A DNA stretch of 64,000 nucleotides, from the NCBI GenBank assembly GCA_009823505.1, contig VZQC01000265.1:3124034-3188033 (forward strand), in the 5' to 3' direction. The position numbers and the translations under genes were made by a program. Numbering within the stretch: position 1 is the stretch's first letter; every line of letters starts with the position of its first letter. Positions 55,660 through 64,000 of this stretch are shown here, one piece after another. This DNA is from Rhizomys pruinosus. Lineage: Eukaryota; Chordata; Mammalia; Rodentia; Spalacidae. The notes below the pieces were generated by a model. That model saw only the letters and a program-made list of their open reading frames with translations, had not been told where the DNA came from and did no database searches.

Positions 55660-57895
55660 AGGTGGTCAGAATCTCCTTAGGATGAGACAAAACAGAAGGC
55701 AGGGTTGCCATGAGATGAAAGGTCTCTCCAATCCTCTTGTTTTTGTGTTTGTGTTTCTGAATTTCCCTGAGCTAGGCAGCCCAGGAGAGTTTGGAAAGTC
55801 TGTTAATGGTAGTAAACGCTGTCCTGAGTGGAGTCGTGTATCTTTTCCATTTGAGCTGGACTATGTGGAAACAGACTCTTAGCCATCTCTTTGTTATTGC
55901 ATTAGACCTACTGATACTTCTATTACGGCATGGTATGGATGGAAAGTTCTAGAAAAAAAGCCCAGCAGGGCCTAGAAGAGAACATTAATGAAGTGTCACC
56001 CATTTACATTCCATCTGTGCACTCTGAATGAAGAGTGCTGGAATTGACTGATTAGGGATTAGTTTGAGTTGGTGGCTGGGAAGCCAGGTCCAGTCCCAGC
56101 AAGCCCAGCCTGCTTTCTGCACTCTGCACATCTGCAGCTGACCATTGCCCTTGACCTCAGTTGTGTCTCTCAAGAGAAGCTTCATTCATTTCCTGAAGAT
56201 GTCCAGGCAGCTCTGGCCAAGGGGGGCTTCATGGTCTTTTAGAAGTATCCAGATTCTATCCTTGATACTCAGTGCTGGTTAAATAAGCAAATCTAGGGGC
56301 ATTTGTCACTCCAGGGAATTCATAATCAGGAGCTTCGTGGTCTGCTTTGCTTGAGCTCCATTACCCTTATTGAAGTCTTCTCAACCCTCTAAGTACAAAA
56401 GGTGGTCATTCTGGCCCAACTGTGACTTTCTGAACTAGATCAGGCAGCCACTTTACATATATCAATCCACTTTATTTTCAAAAATAAAGAGGAAGAAGAA
56501 AGTTGTGCTATTGGCACAACTGTCCCCTAGAACATGGAGGAGCTGAATCGTGCTCCCAGTGTCTAGTAAGTGGTAGGACTGGAGAGCAGTCCAGGTCTGT
56601 CTCCCCCAAGGCCGTGGTTTAACCAACACCTTTTACTAAGGCCTTTCCAGACAGACTCCCAAAGTAGACAGCCACTGCTTCTCCTTGAAGCCTCAGTTGT
56701 GCTTTCTCAGTGATTTCTGTTATCTTCTACCCACCCTACCACTCGGGGTGTTCATAATGCCTGGAACATAGACCTCAGTCATCATCCTTGCCCTTCTTAC
56801 CTTTCCTCCTGAAGGCAGGCCCATGGAGGGCTACCTGGTCTTATGGCTCCTTTGTTTAAAACAGAGCTGAAATCTGAGTAGAGTTTGCATCACACTGACC
56901 TAAGCACAGACACACAGTGGGAGGTTGGCAAACCTACCTGGGCAGATGAATGATAGAATATCCAGCAGTGGGTGATGAAGAATTAGACCTGTCATCTTCT
57001 CCATGAGTTAGGGATGTCACAGTGGGTGCAGCATGAATGGAAGATTCATGTCCAGTGACGGAAGCTATGGGAGCCTGGGAGACCTGGACATTAACCTGTA
57101 CTGTGTCGCCCATGGGAAGGCTTAAGACAACCACAGTGCCTCACCCCCAGGACCCCTTTGGCCTCTGGCCATTCACTTCTGAGTTAGGGGCAACAGTGCC
57201 TGGCTTCTGCTTTTGTAGCTTGTCCTGTGGCTGAGATGGCACATTTGAAGTGTGCTGGCATGGTACCTGGCCTCTAGCAGGTGCTGGATGAGCTCTTCAA
57301 CTCATCCCTTCAGTAAGTTTTTATGAGCTGTTTCCTATGTGCTCTGTGTATACCAATGGCACCTTTACCCTGCAGACCAAACCTGCCCCCCTCAGCAACT
57401 TGTGCACATGGTTTTATTTAGGAACACAGTCTGCTCACTCATTTACATCCCTCCAGTGCAGCTTCTGAACTGAGGAGTTGGAACGGATGAGTCCTTGCCC
57501 AGGAACTTCTCTTTAACCTTTCCCCTTTTGCTCTAAGTTTGTGGCCCCCTCTCGTTGGGATTAAATAGGACAGAGCTATGATCATGAACAAAGACACAGC
57601 TCTGTCTTGCTTACTTGTACCACATCAGGTAATGATAAACACAATGGAGAAAGCAAGGTGATGGTGGGAAGTGAGGAAGAGTGGATAACTACTGAGACAG
57701 GATGCAACTCCATTAGGTGACATTTGGACAGAGATCGCCATTCACCTCAGAGGGAGAAGGGTGGGGACCAGTAACAGTCGGAAGTTAGTTAGGTACCTGT
57801 TGTGAGCGTCATGCTGTGTCTGGAGAAGCTGAATGAAATTGGAAAATTGTTGATATGGTGGGAACACAGATAATGGAGACCTTCTCGGTAACATG
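55660..57895. other. Non-coding sequence with MIR traces
   Basis: 56480-56640 ('ggaggagctgaatcgtgctc', 'ctagtaagtggtaggactgg') and 57245-57320 ('ctggcatggtacctggcctc') resemble MIR parts. A 9-bp inverted repeat GACAGAGCT/AGCTCTGTC lies at about 57570-57607. No gene recognised. Confidence 0.4.
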
Positions 57896-58300
57896 GGGTT
57901 ATTTTGTATGTGCGTGCATATGTGTGCCTGTGTGCAAGCACGCAGATATGTGCACCCATGTGTACTCATATGGAGAACAGAGATTTATCCTCTCTGATCC
58001 CCAACCCTGTTTGGGGAGGCAGTTTCTCCTGGAACCTGATGCTCACTGACTGGCTGGGTTGCCTGGCTAGTGAGCTCCAGTGGTCTTCTGCCTCCACTTC
58101 CAGTGCTGGAGTTACACACTGTGCTGGATAGCTTTAGTGTCAACTTGACACGCCTGGGTTGAGGGAGCCTCAATTGGGGAATTGGCTCCATTGGATTGGC
58201 CTGTGGCCATGTCTGTGGAGTATTGTCTTGATTGTCAGGCAATGTGGGAGGGCCCAGCCCACAATGAGTAGTGCCACCCTGGGCAGGTTGTTGTGTACCA

Positions 58301-58306
58301 TATAAG
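58301..58306 (+). promoter_or_regulatory. TATA-like box of the solo LTR
   Basis: TATAAG lies about 180 bp into the LTR, with AATAAA 150 bp further at 58455-58460. The order and spacing fit the U3 promoter and R polyadenylation signal of an LTR. Activity is not shown. Confidence 0.5.
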
Positions 58307-58454
58307 AAGTCAGGGTGGGCATGAGCCAGGGGAGCAAGCCAGTAAGCAGCACTCCTCCATGGCCTGTGCTTCAGCTCCTGCCTCCAGGTTCCTGCCCTGA
58401 GTTCCTACCTTGGGCTCCCTAAGTGATGAACTGTGACCCAGGAGATGTAAGCTG

Positions 58455-58460
58455 AATAAA
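58455..58460 (+). promoter_or_regulatory. LTR polyadenylation signal AATAAA
   Basis: AATAAA in 'gtaagctgaataaacccttt', the conserved 3' motif of this LTR family. Confidence 0.6.
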
Positions 58461-58624
58461 CCCTTTCCTCCCCAAGTTGGTGTCGGTCAGTGTTTTGTCA
58501 CAGCAACGGAAGACAAACTAAAACACACACATATGCTTCCAACATCCGGTTCTTACATGAGTGCTGAGACTCGAACTCAGGTCCTCTGACATCATGCCTT
58601 CATCCATCTCCTCATACCCCAGGA

Positions 58625-59665
58625 CTGTGATGTTTTTAAAGTCACAAGATGAAAAGTAGCATGAAGTAAGTCATAATAGGGCAAGGGCAGGAAAGTGGTG
58701 GAAGTGTTGCATTCTACAGCAGTGGGGATAGAGGCAGGCGTCATTGTGAAGGGGGCATTTGAACATTTGGGTGCAGTATTGCTGGATATTGGCAGGTTAG
58801 CCATGTAGAAAGAACCTTCAGGTTAGAAGCAACACAAAAGCCCTGGAGCAGTAATGTACCTTTAGATATCTTTAAGAAGCAGAGAGGGATCTAGGGTGGT
58901 ATTGGCAGCATTGGGAAGAGGGTGCGCATCCTAGCCATCAGCATCAGAGAGGCCATGTACCTTGACAGGAGTCAGAGGTCAGTGTTTTGAATGTCAAAAC
59001 AGGCAATGATAAATTATCCTGTAGAAAGTATTAACCCAAGACAGAAAAAAAGACGAATTTGAAAGCATGTCTGCTGGAGAAACGTCAATCAAATTCACAT
59101 AAGACCAGAAGACTGGCTTTTCTCCTAGACCAAGAAGAGACTCAGCATAGGTCAGAAACATTCTGTCCTTCTCCATGCGGAAGCTGGTGCTTATGCTATT
59201 AAAACCCGATATTTGGTGCCTTGGGTAATTAAAGCCCAAGACAGTTTGAGTGGGCAGGAGCTGCACATGCAGACCCCAGTGCAGGCGATGGGCAGGTGGG
59301 GATGGAGGTTCCCTTCGTGTCTGTGTCAGTGTCACAGTGCTCCATCGGGATGGATGATTACTTCCATTTCTGACTCCAGAAAACTCACTGTCCACACTCT
59401 CTCTGTAGGTGGTGGTTACTAAGACAGCGGCTGCTCAGGCCCTGTGAGCACAGGTGCAGAAGGCTGCTCTGTGCGCGTAGCATGGTGCAGGACGAACAGG
59501 ATAGCTGCTTCTGAGTCTGCTTCTGTGTGATGGGAGGTGCTTTCTCCCATCTATCTGATGAGTGTGGACCAGTGGGGAACAAGTTTTCTGGACTCCTTCC
59601 TGTTGAGCCCCGAGTACCCACATATAGGTTATAGCTTGGTTGTGTGATTAGGAATGTTTGTTTTG
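58625..59665. other. Non-coding sequence, no recognisable feature
   Basis: The longest frame, 58994-59395 minus (133 codons), has no recognisable family. Confidence 0.45.
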
Positions 59666-59672
59666 GTTCATG

Positions 59673-60036
59673 TCCTAGGTACCTTTCCTGTTTCTGTGAT
59701 AAACATTGATTTGGCTAGGAAAGAGTTTATTTTAGCTTACAAGTTATAGTCCATCATTGAAGGAAGCCAAGGAGGAATTCAAGAGAGGAACCTGGAGGCA
59801 GAAGTTGAAGCAGAGACCGTGGAGGGAAGCTGTTTACTGGCTTGCTTCCTCTGCTTGCTGGGCTAGCTTTCTCATACAGCATAGCCTCCCCTTGCAGTGT
59901 GACTAGCCCTCCTACATCAGCTAATAATTAAGAAATTACATCATAGACATGGCCACAGGTCAGTCACATGGAAGTGGTTCTTCACTTGAGCCCTTTCCAC
60001 GAGTACAACAGGCTGATAACTGTGGCTAACTGACAA
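59673..60036 (-). mobile_element. Rodent solo LTR (MaLR-like), antisense
   Basis: 'ctgtttctgtgataaacatt', 'aggaaagagtttattttagc', 'accgtggagggaagctgttt', 'actggcttgcttcctctgct' and 'catcagctaataattaagaa' match the family at 10338 and 62779. The end 'gataactgtggctaactgac' is decayed. Confidence 0.8.
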
Positions 60037-60039
60037 CTC

Positions 60040-60345
60040 CAGAGGTTCCTGCCACCAGGGGGTGGTTTGCCAGTGACTGCCTAACCACCTGCTGGACAGG
60101 GGACATCAAGTGCTTTTAACCTGAGAGCGAGAGGGTGTGACTGGCTTTGTATACCTCTGACTTCTTGGCACCATCAGATCTAGACAAGGGCAACAGCTAC
60201 CTCATCACCTCTACAAAGCTCTGGACACTGAGGCTGCAGAGGTGTGTGCCTTAGCTGGGGCCAGGAAAGGGCAGGGAGAAAACTTAAGAACCAGAGTTTT
60301 GATAGCAATCTCTGGAGCTATTTTTGTTTTTACTGTTGCTGTTTG
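60040..60345. other. Non-coding sequence, no recognisable feature
   Basis: Nothing recognised. Confidence 0.4.
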
Positions 60346-60350
60346 TTCAT

Positions 60351-60483
60351 TTGTTTGAGACAGGGTTTCTGTAGCTCAGTTGGTACTGGAACTCATTATA
60401 CATAGCTAAGAGTGCCCCTGAACTTGTGGCAGTCCTTTTGTCTCGCCTCTTGAGTGCTGGGATATAGGTATGAGTTAACCACA
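60351..60483 (-). mobile_element. B1 SINE, antisense, diverged
   Basis: 'tgtttgagacagggtttctg', 'tactggaactcattatacat' and 'gagtgctgggatataggtat' in antisense B1 order. Confidence 0.82.
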
Positions 60484-60489
60484 GAGATA

Positions 60490-61210
60490 GTTTATGACCT
60501 GAATAGCATATGAGACTTATTCTAGGGTAGTGTGGTACCCATTTCCACTGACACTGGCAGAATCAACACAGGAAGGACCTCAATTTTATCTCTGGGGAAT
60601 ATGCTGACTTAAATGCTATAGAGTATATCTCAGGTGGTATTGTTCACTGATTCCCACAGCTTTAAGGGTTCTGAATGATACCTCAGTACTTTCTGACTGT
60701 ATTCACATTTTTCTAGAGCCAAACAATAAAGGTTTCCACAACTGAGGAGCATTTTATGTCACTCTGATATTGCGGAAATCAGATATTTAATAGTAATGGC
60801 ATGCTGATGTGCCAGTAACTGTTTGGAACTACACTTAACCTGTCTTGTTTAGTCACATTACCTGCATTTTAATGAAATGTATTGCTTCCTCATCCTTAGG
60901 AATATACCAGCCTAGTGTTTCCTGGGAACCCGACCACTGCCCTTCACTGGTGTATGTCTTCCTTAGAACCTCAATAGACTTTTGCACAAGGTGAGACACA
61001 GAGAAGTGCTCAGAGTCCCAGGGGTCTGGCCAAAGGGCAGCTAGCTCTGTTGACATTCTGCCTTGCAGCATGGATTCCTGCTTCCTGGGACACTTGGCTT
61101 CCATGCTTTCCAGCTCTTAACAATGCACAGTGGTCACCTGGAGAGTCTTTTCAGAGCACAGACAGCACGCATCTCCCCAGAGATTCTGATTCTTCTGGGC
61201 AGGAGAAGGC
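60490..61210. other. Non-coding sequence, no recognisable feature
   Basis: Short frames only. Confidence 0.4.
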
Positions 61211-61214
61211 CCAG

Positions 61215-61823
61215 GCATCAGCATTTTTATTGTGTTTATTTTTTATTACTTTATTTATTTTTATTGTGTACATGTAGGCATGTGTGTGTGTAGGTGTGGG
61301 GGTGTGGGAGTATGCCTATGTGTTGGGGGTGCCATGGCAGGTCTCTTGTGGTTGTTTGAATGAGAATGTCTTCCATAGTCTCCAAGTATTTGAGCACTTT
61401 GTTCCCCCCCTCGTTGGTGGTGCTATTTGGGGAGGTTTAGGAAATGTGGCCATGCTAGAGGAAGCACATCACTGGTGGTGGGCCTTAGCCTTGTCCACTT
61501 CCAGTCCACTCTCTCTGCTTCCTGGAGACACTTGAAGATGAGCGCCCTCGGCTTTCTGCTCCAGCCCCCTCTGCCACCATGCCTCCCTGCTGTGACAGAT
61601 TTTATCCCTTTGGAACCATAAGCCAAATACACTCTTCCTTCTGTAAGTTTCCTTGATCATGGTGCTTTATCATGGCAACAAAAAAGTAACACACCTGTGG
61701 AGGTCAGAGAATGACATCTTGAGTTGGTTCTTGCCTTCTACCATGTGGGTCCCAGGGATCAAACCCAGTATGTCAGGCTGGGTGGCAAGCACCTTTATGC
61801 ACTGAGCCATCTCTTTGGCCTGT
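61215..61823 (-). mobile_element. B2/B3-type SINE, antisense, interrupted by an MT-type LTR
   Basis: Left part 61215-61346 is the T-rich tail and TG-rich body; right part 61694-61823 has 'cctgtggaggtcagagaatg', 'accatgtgggtcccagggat', 'caaacccagtatgtcaggct' and 'actgagccatctctttggcc'. The parts join into one SINE once the LTR is removed. Confidence 0.78.
61347..61693 (+). mobile_element. MT-type (MTD/MTE-like) MaLR solo LTR
   Basis: Starts TGTGGTTGTTTGAATGAGAA and ends 'aaaaaagtaacaca'. Contains 'gtattgagc'-like 'agtatttgagcactttgttc', 'gtggtgctatttggggaggt', 'cactctctctgcttcctgga', 'gccaccatgcctccctgctg', 'tggaaccataagccaaatac' and 'catggtgctttatcatggca', in the MT LTR order. The usual AATAAA is AATACA here. 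Flanking 5-mers (tctct, cctgt) do not match well, so the duplication has decayed or the ends are off by a few bases. Confidence 0.88.
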
Positions 61824-61840
61824 TTTGTTGGATTTACTTA

Positions 61841-62007
61841 ATTTTTTTTGAGGGGGGATTCTTTTTGAGACAGGATCTCCCTGTAGCAACGGCTGGGCTG
61901 GAACTCCTGATATAGACCAGGTTGGCCTCCATCTCACAGACATCTTTCTGCCTCTGCTTCCTGAGTGTTGAGACTAAAGGTGTGTGCTGTGACAACTGAT
62001 TTTTAAT
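61841..62007 (-). mobile_element. B1 SINE, antisense
   Basis: 'ttctttttgagacaggatct', 'ccctgtagcaacggctgggc', 'atatagaccaggttggcctc' and 'gactaaaggtgtgtgctgtg'. Confidence 0.88.
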
Positions 62008-62101
62008 ACCCTTTTATTATAATGCTCAAAGAAAAACTCACCTCAGAAATGCACAGGTGCATTTTAGCCAATGGCACAGCAATGATAAGAAAGAACCACT
62101 T

Positions 62102-62325
62102 GGGGCTGGAGAGATGGCCTAGCGGTTAAGAGCACTGACTGCTCTTGCAGAGGACCCGGGTTCGATTTCCCAGCACCCACATGGCGGCTGAGAACCAGTT
62201 TTAACTCAAGTTCCAGGGGAATCTGACATCCTCTTCTGACCTCCATGGCATTGCACGACATGGGTGCACAAACCTACATGCAGATAGTACATTCATACAC
62301 ATAAAAAATAAATAAAATGAAAAAA
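62102..62325 (+). mobile_element. B2/B3-like SINE with target-site duplication
   Basis: 'ggggctggagagatggccta', 'gcggttaagagcactgactg', 'gacccgggttcgatttccca', 'tgacctccatggcattgcac', 'gacatgggtgcacaaaccta' and an AAATAAATAAAA tail. AAGAAAGAACCACTT (62087-62101) and AAGAAAGAACAACTT (62326-62340) form a 15-bp duplication with one mismatch. Same diagnostic text as 6703. Confidence 0.97.
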
Positions 62326-62778
62326 AAGAAAGAACAACTTAGTACTCCTGGGCTCCCATGGTGTCCCTTTCTTCTTCCAGTCAGATTTGCCCCATTATGG
62401 CCTCCATCCCAACCTCACACTAACCACTCTAATCTCTGCACTCCCTTGCCTGAACCCACCCCTAAGCTTGTGTATTCTCTTTGCCTGTTTTGGAGTTTAT
62501 ATAATTAAAGACTGAGAAGATACTGTTCTGTGTCTAGCTGTCTCCGTTTTGTCCCATGTTTAGCAGCCATATTCTTGTGCGAGGCTTCAGCCGGTTTGTT
62601 ATTATTGCTGTGTGGAATTCTGTTGTGTGGCCAGACAGATCATTAATCATCATTGTTGGACATTTGGGTGAACATCTTACATTGGATTTTTATAAAGAAT
62701 ATGGTTAGAAATTTGGGGTTCATGTTTTATGGATCATATATATCCATGTTTTTTTTTACATGGTTCATACTTCAGGGC

Positions 62779-63372
62779 TGTCCTGGTTAACTTTGTATTG
62801 CTATGATAAAACACTCTGACCAAAACCACTTGCGGAAAGGTTTTATTTGCTTTATACATCCTGATCACAGTTCACCACTGTCAGAAGTTGGGGTAGGAAC
62901 TCAAGGCAGGAATCTGGAGGTAGGAGCTGAGACACAGACTGTGGAGAAACATGGCTTACTGGCTTGCTCCTCAGTCCTGTGCTAATCTGCTTTCTTATAC
63001 AACCCAGGAACACCTGCCCAGGGGTGGCACCACCCACAGTGGACTGAGCCACCCCAGATCATTCAATAATCAAGAAACCACCTCACAGATATGGCTACAG
63101 ACCAGTCCAATAGATACTGTTTACAGACATGGCTACAGGCCAGTCCAATAGATACTGTTCACAGACATGGCTACAGGCCAGTCCAATAGATACTGTTCAC
63201 AGACATGGCTACAGGCCAGTCCAATAGATACTATTCACAGACATGGCTACAGGCCAGTCCAATAGATACTATTCACAGACATGGCTACAGGCCAGTCCAA
63301 CAGATACTGTTCCCCATGTGAAGTTCCCTCTTGGCAGGCATGTCAAGCTGACAGCTGAAGCTATGCTGCACA
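62779..63372 (-). mobile_element. Rodent solo LTR, antisense, expanded by an internal tandem array
   Basis: Starts TGTCCTGGTTAACTTTGTAT and ends 'gaagctatgctgcaca', so TG..CA ends are kept. Includes 'gctatgataaaacactctga', 'catggcttactggcttgctc', 'ggtggcaccacccacagtgg' and 'gcatgtcaagctgacagctg'. At 594 bp it is longer than its relatives, the excess being the array at 63086-63313. Flanks 'agggc' and 'ggagc' are a possible decayed 5-bp duplication. It lies inside an old L1M. Confidence 0.88.
63086..63313. repeat. 38-bp tandem repeat inside an LTR, 6 copies
   Basis: Units start at 63086, 63124, 63162, 63200, 63238 and 63276, exactly 38 bp apart, beginning cagacatggctacaggccag and continuing 'tccaatagatactgttca'. 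Unit 1 has cagat/cagac-cca and unit 6 has 'tccaac' and diverges at its end; units 4 and 5 share ctattca. The related LTRs at 10338 and 59673 hold a single copy of the corresponding text ('acacggccacggggtagtcc', 'acatggccacaggtcagtca'). Confidence 0.97.
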
Positions 63373-64000
63373 GGAGCAAGTTGCTGGGCAAAGGGTATGT
63401 TTACCTCCAGAATAGTCCACAGTGTCTCCATGCTTTCCAGTGTGGTTCCTACTCCTCTGTCAAAAGCATTTGAGAATTCTGTCCGTACCATATCTCACCA
63501 ACTACTCCCAGCATGCCATTTTAATTTTAGTCATTATGGTGGGCGTGTGGAAGGAAGCATTTTGTGGGTTGAATTTACATTTCCCTGATGGCTTGTGAGG
63601 TTGCTGGCTTTTCATTTGGATGAAAGCCATTGGAGATCTTCTTTGTGAAGGGAGTACTCCAGGTTTGACATTATTTTCCCATTAGATTGCCAGTGTTTTT
63701 CTCATCTATGCGGAATAAAAGCCCTTTATTAATAATTATATGTGTATTAAGTAATTTTTCTCATTCTGTGTTTTTTCTCTTAATTGCTTTTGTTGTGATT
63801 GCTTTGTTTTATGAACAAAAGTTCTTAATTTTAATGAAATGAATGACATACAAATCACTTCTTTCATGAGAAAGTCCTGAAGATTTCACAATATGTTTTT
63901 CTGCAAGTTTTATTCTTCTCTTTCATACTGAAGCCTACTATCAACCTGGAAGGAATTTTTATATGTTATGTGAGGTACAGGTTAAACAACATCTTCAATA

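Larger units (their letters stand above)
58115..58530 (+). mobile_element. Solo LTR (58120-58525) with CACAC target-site duplication
   Basis: The LTR starts TGTGCTGGATAGCTTTAGTG and ends ACAAACTAAAACA, so it has the TG..CA ends. CACAC flanks it at 58115-58119 and 58526-58530; a 5-bp duplication fits the ERVL/MaLR class. Inside are a TATA-like box, an AATAAA signal and 'gtgttttgtcacagcaacgg' near the 3' end. At 406 bp it is somewhat shorter than I expect for this family (about 450-500 bp). No internal viral genes are present; it arose by recombination between two LTRs. Exact family name not verified. Confidence 0.88.
57900..58620 (-). mobile_element. RSINE1-like SINE, antisense, interrupted by a solo LTR
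   Basis: Left part to 58114 holds 'gagaacagagatttatcctc', 'ggttgcctggctagtgagct' and 'cagtgctggagttaca'; right part from 58531 holds 'cttacatgagtgctgagact', 'cgaactcaggtcctctgaca' and 'catctcctcatacccc'. The two parts join into one SINE once the LTR at 58120-58525 and one copy of CACAC are removed. Confidence 0.82.
62341..64000 (-). mobile_element. Old L1M 3' region, antisense, interrupted by an LTR and running off the window
   Basis: Before the LTR: 'tcattgttggacatttgggt' (L1 'gttgatggacatttgggtt'), 'gtgtggccagacagatcatt'. After it: 'gcaagttgctgggcaaaggg', 'ctccagaatagtccacagtg', 'tagtcattatggtgggcgtg', 'aatttacatttccctgatgg', 'gaacaaaagttcttaatttt' and 'tatgttatgtgaggtacagg'. These follow the antisense of L1M 3' UTR and the end of ORF2. 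The two sides resume at adjoining consensus points, so they are one copy. Start near 62360 is approximate. Confidence 0.85.

Noticed and set aside
58120..58525. hAT-type DNA transposon such as URR1
   Set aside because: URR1 has CAGTGGTTCTCAACC-type terminal inverted repeats and 8-bp duplications. This element has TG..CA ends, TATA and AATAAA motifs and a 5-bp duplication, as expected for an LTR.
63086..63313. Common origin of the 38-bp arrays at 44556 and 63086
   Set aside because: The unit lengths agree by chance; the sequences show no similarity, and the second clearly comes from an LTR.

Overview
This window looks like nuclear DNA from a muroid rodent. The evidence is the repeat content: B1, B2/B3-like, B4 and RSINE1-like SINEs, rodent L1 3' UTRs, many solo LTRs of the rodent MaLR (MT/ORR1) type, and a background of old mammalian-wide MIR, L2 and L1M fragments. 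The B2-like copies share features that do not look like the standard mouse B2 consensus, so a muroid other than Mus is my guess. The genus cannot be fixed by eye.

I found no protein-coding gene, exon series, tRNA, rRNA or CRISPR array that I can defend. The open reading frames are short, or they come from simple repeats; the longest (508 codons, minus strand, 32991-34517) is a by-product of a tandem array. The window is best read as intergenic or deep intronic DNA.

Layout. 1-9 kb: a MaLR remnant, a 76-bp and a 22-bp tandem repeat, two L1 3' UTR pieces in opposite orientations, B4 and B2 SINEs. 9-18 kb: an RSINE1, a perfect 23-bp inverted repeat, a 49-bp triplication, an LTR, a B2 beside an L1 3' end, a 31-bp repeat, a MaLR LTR with overlapping hairpins. 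18-32 kb: an old L1 3' end, several solo LTRs, an Lx-type L1 3' UTR, a B1, MIR pieces. 33.1-34.4 kb: a 32-copy, 40-bp minisatellite in which most units carry the E-box CACGTG. 40.2-42.2 kb: a decayed antisense L1 ORF2 split by four SINEs. 44.6-47.5 kb: a 38-bp C-rich minisatellite of 78 copies, the last 70 in exact register, stopping at the only ambiguous base of the window (47528). 48-64 kb: B1, B2 and B4 SINEs, MIR and L2 pieces, and three nested-insertion loci: a solo LTR inside an RSINE1 (58.1-58.5 kb), an MT-type LTR inside a SINE (61.3-61.7 kb), and an LTR inside an old L1M (62.8-63.4 kb) that has grown its own six-copy tandem repeat.

The points most worth a second look are the E-box minisatellite, the highly homogeneous 38-bp minisatellite at an assembly join, the tandem array inside an LTR, the perfect inverted repeat, and the clustering of seven unrelated minisatellites in 64 kb. 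Repeat family names are from memory of consensus sequences and were not checked by a search.
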